Below are positions 60,378-64,000 of a stretch of 64,000 nt of DNA, one piece after another (the stretch's first letter is position 1; every line of letters begins with the position of its first letter). Source of the DNA: Vibrio sp. YMD68 (GTDB lineage: Bacteria; Pseudomonadota; Gammaproteobacteria; Enterobacterales; Vibrionaceae); contig NZ_CP124614.1 in assembly GCF_029958905.1 (NCBI RefSeq), forward strand, positions 2,666,001 through 2,730,000, read 5' to 3'. Both the position numbers and the translations under genes were made by a program. Under the pieces are notes generated by a model, which made no database searches, was not told where the DNA came from, and saw only the letters and a program-made list of their open reading frames with translations.

Positions 60378-60447
60378 ACTAAAGATGTACTGCTTTATCT
60401 GAAGAAAGCGTTAAGCTGATGTGATGCCATTATCGGAGGAGAACAAA

Positions 60448-60723
60448 ATGTGCGAGATATATTCGGGTGCAGAAGACACGCTCTTTGAACTAAAATCTCG
60501 TTCTGTTCGAATCGACGGTGTGGTTACCAGTATCAGGCTCGAGGCTGTATTTTGGAAAGTGATCGAAGACATCGCCGGAGAATCTGGTATCTCGGTTGCT
60601 GAATTCTTAACGCGAATCTACCGTGAGGTTATTCAGAGAAGAGGTGAACTTGGTAACTTCACCTCTTTGCTACGAGTCGCCTGCACAACGTACCTCAATG
60701 GCGGTAAGAGAATTCGCTTATAA
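60448..60723 (+). CDS. Ribbon-helix-helix domain protein
   Basis: The 91-residue product contains a ribbon-helix-helix (RHH_4-like) fold: the strand SRSVRIDGVVTSIRL, helix A EAVFWKVIEDIAGESG and helix B SVAEFLTRIYREVIQRRG, followed by a third helix FTSLLRVACTTYL. Proteins of this type are small DNA-binding dimers of unknown target. I start at ATG 60448, with GGAGGAG 6 nt upstream; the longer frame from 60421 reads through that ribosome-binding site. No toxin gene is adjacent, so it is not obviously an antitoxin. It converges on fbpC with only 13 bp between stops and no clear terminator. Confidence 0.88.
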   Translation: MCEIYSGAEDTLFELKSRSVRIDGVVTSIRLEAVFWKVIEDIAGESGISVAEFLTRIYREVIQRRGELGNFTSLLRVACTTYLNGGKRIRL

Positions 60724-60736
60724 GTCAAATATTTCG

Positions 60737-61765
60737 TTAAAACGCTAAAATGCCTTCATCATGCAATGCGACGGTGACAGGCTGTCCAATCGAAAGTGCC
60801 TGAACCGAGCTTGCTAGCAATTTGTTGCCCTTCACTTCCACAACATAACGGCAATGATCACCCATAAAGTGCTGCTCTAGGACTCTCACATCACTCTCTT
60901 CAGCCGCTTCAATTTGAACATGCTGAGGGCGCAGCAATAGTTCGCAGTCACCACCTGCATCGATGCTATGCCTTGCTGTTGCAGCAACCACACCGAGTGC
61001 CGATTCAAACTCACCGTCAGACAAGCGCACCGCAGGTAAGTAGCTTCCACCACCAAGGAAATCAGCCACAAATTTGCTTGATGGATGGTAGTACAGTTCG
61101 GTGGCGGTTCCATACTGCTCAATAATTCCGTGGTTCATAACCGCCATTTTATCGGAAAAGGCAAACGCTTCCTCCCGACTGTGGGTTACAAAAATGGCCG
61201 TCACACCTTGGGATTTAAAAATACGTCTAATTTCAGCGATCAACTCATGACGAACCTGAGTGTCAATATTAGAAAATGGTTCATCCAGTAACAGTAAATC
61301 GGGTTTGTAGGCTAACGTACGAGCGATCGCAACGCGTTGTTGTTGTCCACCGGAAAGCTGATGAGGAAAGCGGTCTTCGTACCCAGCTAAGTGAACAAGA
61401 TCCAGCATCTCTTTCACTTTCTGATCTTTGTCATGCTTAGACTGTTCTCTCAGCCCAAAGCCAACATTTTCGCTCACGGTTAAATGAGGAAATAGCGCAT
61501 AATCTTGGAAAATCATCCCAATATTACGCTGCTCCGGTGGCAGCCAATTCTTACCATCATCAATGGTCATGCAGTTTAGGCTCATTTCACCAGAACTTAA
61601 AGGCAACAAACCCGCAATCGCTTTTAATAGTGTGGTTTTGCCGCAACCGCTCGCCCCTAATAAGCAGACGATTTCACCTTGCTTCACTTCTAAAGATAAT
61701 TGCTCAAGCACTGTTTGAGTATCGTACTTACACGTTAAATTTTGAATCGACAACGCACAACTCAT
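60737..61765 (-). CDS. fbpC: Ferric iron ABC transporter ATP-binding protein
   Basis: FbpC powers uptake of periplasmic Fe3+ through FbpB. The 342-residue protein has Walker A GASGCGKTTLLKA, Q-loop FQDYALFPHL, signature LSGGQQQRVAIARTL, Walker B LLLLDEPFSNID and H-loop FVTHSREEA, followed by a TOBE-like C-terminal domain (LLRPQHVQI). Its ATG overlaps the fbpB stop (TGATG), so translation is coupled. In V. cholerae the same genes occupy VC0608-VC0610. Iron control through Fur is expected, but the operon promoter lies outside the window. Confidence 0.95.
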   Translation of the reverse strand: MSCALSIQNLTCKYDTQTVLEQLSLEVKQGEIVCLLGASGCGKTTLLKAIAGLLPLSSGEMSLNCMTIDDGKNWLPPEQRNIGMIFQDYALFPHLTVSENVGFGLREQSKHDKDQKVKEMLDLVHLAGYEDRFPHQLSGGQQQRVAIARTLAYKPDLLLLDEPFSNIDTQVRHELIAEIRRIFKSQGVTAIFVTHSREEAFAFSDKMAVMNHGIIEQYGTATELYYHPSSKFVADFLGGGSYLPAVRLSDGEFESALGVVAATARHSIDAGGDCELLLRPQHVQIEAAEESDVRVLEQHFMGDHCRYVVEVKGNKLLASSVQALSIGQPVTVALHDEGILAF

Positions 61766-63390
61766 CAGTGTGTTTTCTCCAACGAACGATTAACAATAAC
61801 AAGGGGAATAAGCCCCACAAGGACTAATAATACAGCAGGCATTGCCGCTAACTCTAAATGCTCATCTGAAGCGTAGTTATAGACATAAGTTGCCAAGGTT
61901 TCAAAGTTAAACGGCCTTAACAATATTGCAGCGTTCAGCTCTTTCATTGATTCAATAAACACTAATAGACCGGCAATTAAAGCCCCACGACGCACCAATG
62001 GAAAATGCACTCGCCACAACATCTTATTAGAGTTGCAGCCCATTGTTCTCGCCGCCATGTCTAATGATGGTGGAATTTTGCTTAAGCTGCTCTCTACACT
62101 GCCAATGGCGACCGCAGAGAAACGAACGACCAACGCTGCAATCAAAGCAAACATCGATCCTGAGAAAACCAATCCTGGGCGCTGCCACTCCATCAATCGA
62201 GCAATGTCGTTCACAAAGTGGTCCATAAAGAGCACAGGTACCAAAACCCCTATGGCCAATACCGTTCCAGGAACCGCATACCCCATAGAGGATAAACGCA
62301 TACACGCTAGACTGCCACGACCTGGAGTGACTCGATGAGAAAAGTTAACGATCAAAGCAACACAGACGCCCAAAATGGCGGCAATCACTGAAACTTGTAA
62401 ACTGTTGATCGCGTACTCTCTGAATTCTGAACTCCAGCTCTGCTCAAAGTATTTAAACGCATAAATACAAAGCTGCAATAAGGGTAAGATAAAAGCAACA
62501 GAGACAAGTCCCCAGCACCAACTTAGCGCCGCCCATTTCTTCCATCCGCTTAACTGGTAGCGTATGTCTTCTCGGCTACTGAATTGATTTTGGAATAACT
62601 TCTGTTTTCTTCGACTATAACGCTCGGTGCTTAAGAGTAAAATTACCATCACGAGCATTAACGCTGAGATTTTTGCAGCGGCATTCAGATTTGAATACCC
62701 TAACCACGTGTCATAAACAGCGGTGGTTAACGTGCTAACTGCGAAGTAGTTTACCGTTCCAAAATCACCAATGGTTTCCATCGCAACTAATGATAAACCC
62801 ACCGCCATTGAAGGGCGAACAAGAGGTAAAGAAATGCGTTTAAAGCTTTCCCAAGGTGTGCACTTTAGCAGTCTCGCCGATTGAAGCAGAGAAGCGTTTT
62901 GCTCCATGAATGCAGCCCGACACAAAAGATAAACGTATGGATACAACACCAAGGAGAGAACAACCGTCGCACCCGTTAAGGTACGAATATCTGGAAACCA
63001 ATATTCACCTGGCCCCCATCCAGTTAGATTTCTCAGAAGGATCTGAATAGGCCCAGCAAAATCAAACCAGTCGGTAAAAATATACCCAATAATATAGCCA
63101 GGCATGGCCAAGGGAAGCACTAAGGCCCACTGTAAAATACCTTCACTAGGTAAACGACACATGGCCATAAACCACGCACTCGGAATACCAAGGAGCAAAG
63201 ACAGTAACATCACGCCAAACGTCAATACCACCGTATTGTAAATATACGTGGGCATAACCGTCGACATCAGATGTGAAAAAACCTCATCGGTGTCACCCAT
63301 TGAGGTATAGAAGATCGCTAAGATCGGCAAAACCAGTAGCAGGGCCAGGCCTGCACTACTGGTTTTCCATAGAATATTTTTTTCGTTCAT
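61765..63390 (-). CDS. fbpB: Ferric iron ABC transporter permease
   Basis: This 541-residue inner-membrane protein is made of two fused permease halves, as in the FbpB/SfuB type. The first half runs from LLLVLPILAIFYTSM to about residue 255. The second, after the RRKQKLFQNQFSSRED linker, starts near 290. Two EAA-type loops are visible (FMEQNASLLQSARLLKCTPWESFKRISLPLV; LSKIPPSLDMAARTMGCNSNKMLWRVHFPLV, each within the cytosolic loops) for contact with the FbpC dimer. It lies 98 bp after fbpA with an attenuator-like hairpin between. Confidence 0.95.
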   Translation of the reverse strand: MNEKNILWKTSSAGLALLLVLPILAIFYTSMGDTDEVFSHLMSTVMPTYIYNTVVLTFGVMLLSLLLGIPSAWFMAMCRLPSEGILQWALVLPLAMPGYIIGYIFTDWFDFAGPIQILLRNLTGWGPGEYWFPDIRTLTGATVVLSLVLYPYVYLLCRAAFMEQNASLLQSARLLKCTPWESFKRISLPLVRPSMAVGLSLVAMETIGDFGTVNYFAVSTLTTAVYDTWLGYSNLNAAAKISALMLVMVILLLSTERYSRRKQKLFQNQFSSREDIRYQLSGWKKWAALSWCWGLVSVAFILPLLQLCIYAFKYFEQSWSSEFREYAINSLQVSVIAAILGVCVALIVNFSHRVTPGRGSLACMRLSSMGYAVPGTVLAIGVLVPVLFMDHFVNDIARLMEWQRPGLVFSGSMFALIAALVVRFSAVAIGSVESSLSKIPPSLDMAARTMGCNSNKMLWRVHFPLVRRGALIAGLLVFIESMKELNAAILLRPFNFETLATYVYNYASDEHLELAAMPAVLLVLVGLIPLVIVNRSLEKTH

Positions 63391-63450
63391 TGCCTAACTA
63401 CAACAAGGATGTATGAAATATAAACGCAATTACAAATACATCTCATATCC

Positions 63451-63480
63451 TTTTAAAAAACAGGGGTACTTTATACCCCT
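63451..63480 (-). terminator. Attenuator-like hairpin between fbpA and fbpB
   Basis: On the minus strand AGGGGTA-TAAAG-TACCCCT is followed by GTTTTTTAAAAGG, a typical intrinsic terminator. Partial termination here would make more binding protein than permease. Confidence 0.85.
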
Positions 63481-63488
63481 ACTCTTTA

Positions 63489-64000
63489 TCAAAGGTCAAA
63501 TTTGACTTCGTCTAACAGTCGAATTGCGGCTGAATGATAAGTGGCAATATCGTCCAAAGAAACATCATCAGACTTAAAGTCGCCCCAAGAAGCAACCAGT
63601 TCAGAACGTTTAACGCCCGCTTTAACTGGGTACTCATAGTTTACTTCAGCGTACATGCTTTGCGCTTTATCACCACTTAAAAACTCCATTAGTTTCTTAG
63701 CGTTATCTTTATTTGGTGAGAATTTAGCCATCGCCATGCCAGAGATATTAACGTGTGTGCCTTCAGCATTCTGGTTCGGGAAGTTAATGTAAACAGAGTC
63801 AGCCCATGCTTTTTGCTCTTTATCATTAACCATCTTACCTAGGTAATAGCTGTTACCAAGAGCAACATCACATAAACCTTCTTTAATCGCTTTCACTTGG
63901 GCACGGTCGTTACCTTGAGGCTTACGCGCCAGGTTTGCTTTCACGCCTTCAAGCCATTCTTTCGTTTCAGCTTCACCGTGGTGTGCAATCATTGAAGAAA
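63489..64000 (-). CDS. fbpA: Ferric iron-binding periplasmic protein, N-terminal part outside window
   Basis: FbpA (class III ferric-binding, transferrin-like) captures Fe3+ in the periplasm for FbpBC. About 170 C-terminal residues are visible. The iron-ligand tyrosine pair is in VALGNSYYLGKMV, followed by family blocks NAEGTHVNISGMAMAKFSPN, KLMEFLSGDKAQSMYAEVNYEYPVK and the end AIRLLDEVKFDL. The frame stays open to the window edge, so the start, signal peptide and promoter are not seen. It is the first gene of fbpABC. Confidence 0.95.
   Translation of the reverse strand, partial: SSMIAHHGEAETKEWLEGVKANLARKPQGNDRAQVKAIKEGLCDVALGNSYYLGKMVNDKEQKAWADSVYINFPNQNAEGTHVNISGMAMAKFSPNKDNAKKLMEFLSGDKAQSMYAEVNYEYPVKAGVKRSELVASWGDFKSDDVSLDDIATYHSAAIRLLDEVKFDL

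Noticed and set aside
60421..60447. Longer N-terminus for the ribbon-helix-helix protein
   Set aside because: The extra codons contain GGAGGAG, the obvious ribosome-binding site for ATG 60448.
60421..60723. Toxin-antitoxin module around the ribbon-helix-helix gene
   Set aside because: No small toxin-like gene is adjacent. The neighbours are a DJ-1/PfpI gene and the convergent fbpC.

Overview
This window is about 64 kb of chromosome from a Vibrio-type gammaproteobacterium. The evidence is an OmpU-type porin, the chitin sensor ChiS with its chitobiose operon, VexLM- and ShyC-like proteins, and the run fbpABC / chitobiose operon / chiS / rsmC / hemL / erpA / vexLM / shyC / tyrS / dacB / ompU / greA / yhbY / rlmE / ftsH / folP / glmM / secG / tRNA-Leu / tRNA-fMet / rimP / nusA / infB / rbfA / truB. 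From memory, that run is collinear with V. cholerae VC0608-VC0645. I cannot name the species.

Layout. (1) 1-5461: right-hand part of a decayed Mu-like prophage. It carries a DUF3486/gp27-like fragment, two Mor-family-like regulators, an unknown small gene, the Mu I-type protease/scaffold, the gpT major head protein, and a tail tape-measure gene split by an in-frame stop. It ends inside gltB. (2) 5462-10863: a gltB fragment lacking its whole N-terminal glutaminase domain, an intact gltD and a DUF1499 lipoprotein gene. (3) 10920-24115, mostly minus strand: the translation/transcription cluster initiator tRNA-rimP-nusA-infB-rbfA-truB, then tRNA-Leu, secG, glmM, folP, ftsH, rlmE, the divergent yhbY, and greA. 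(4) 24116-40626: envelope, metal and cofactor genes: porin, PBP4, a short CBS-less MgtE transporter with a peptide-coding structured leader, YbaN, TyrS, an M23 endopeptidase, an RND pump with its adaptor, ErpA, HemL, a 39-residue membrane peptide, an AI-2E-family permease and RsmC. (5) 40810-59720: chitin-oligosaccharide sensing and use. (6) 59817-64000: a DJ-1/PfpI protein, a ribbon-helix-helix protein and the fbpABC ferric-iron ABC transporter, with fbpA cut by the window edge.

How the genes work together. In the chitin block, ChiS (His469 and Asp772 fall exactly at the V. cholerae numbering) should sense oligosaccharide-loaded periplasmic CBP and drive the long operon. CBP and the four Dpp-like ABC subunits import (GlcNAc)2. 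ChbP phosphorolyses it to GlcNAc and GlcNAc-1-P. A phosphohexomutase probably converts the 1-phosphate. The GH20, GH9 and GspK proteins process other GlcNAc/glucosamine oligomers.

The least ordinary features are: the prophage cut through gltB; a 14-codon Pro-Pro leader ORF overlapping a 10-bp stem upstream of mgtE; a terminator-bounded structured segment between chiS and cbp that looks like an unannotated small RNA; a 39-residue membrane peptide gene after hemL; and a perfect 10-bp inverted repeat in front of the RND pump operon. I found no CRISPR array, insertion sequence, rRNA or known defence system.
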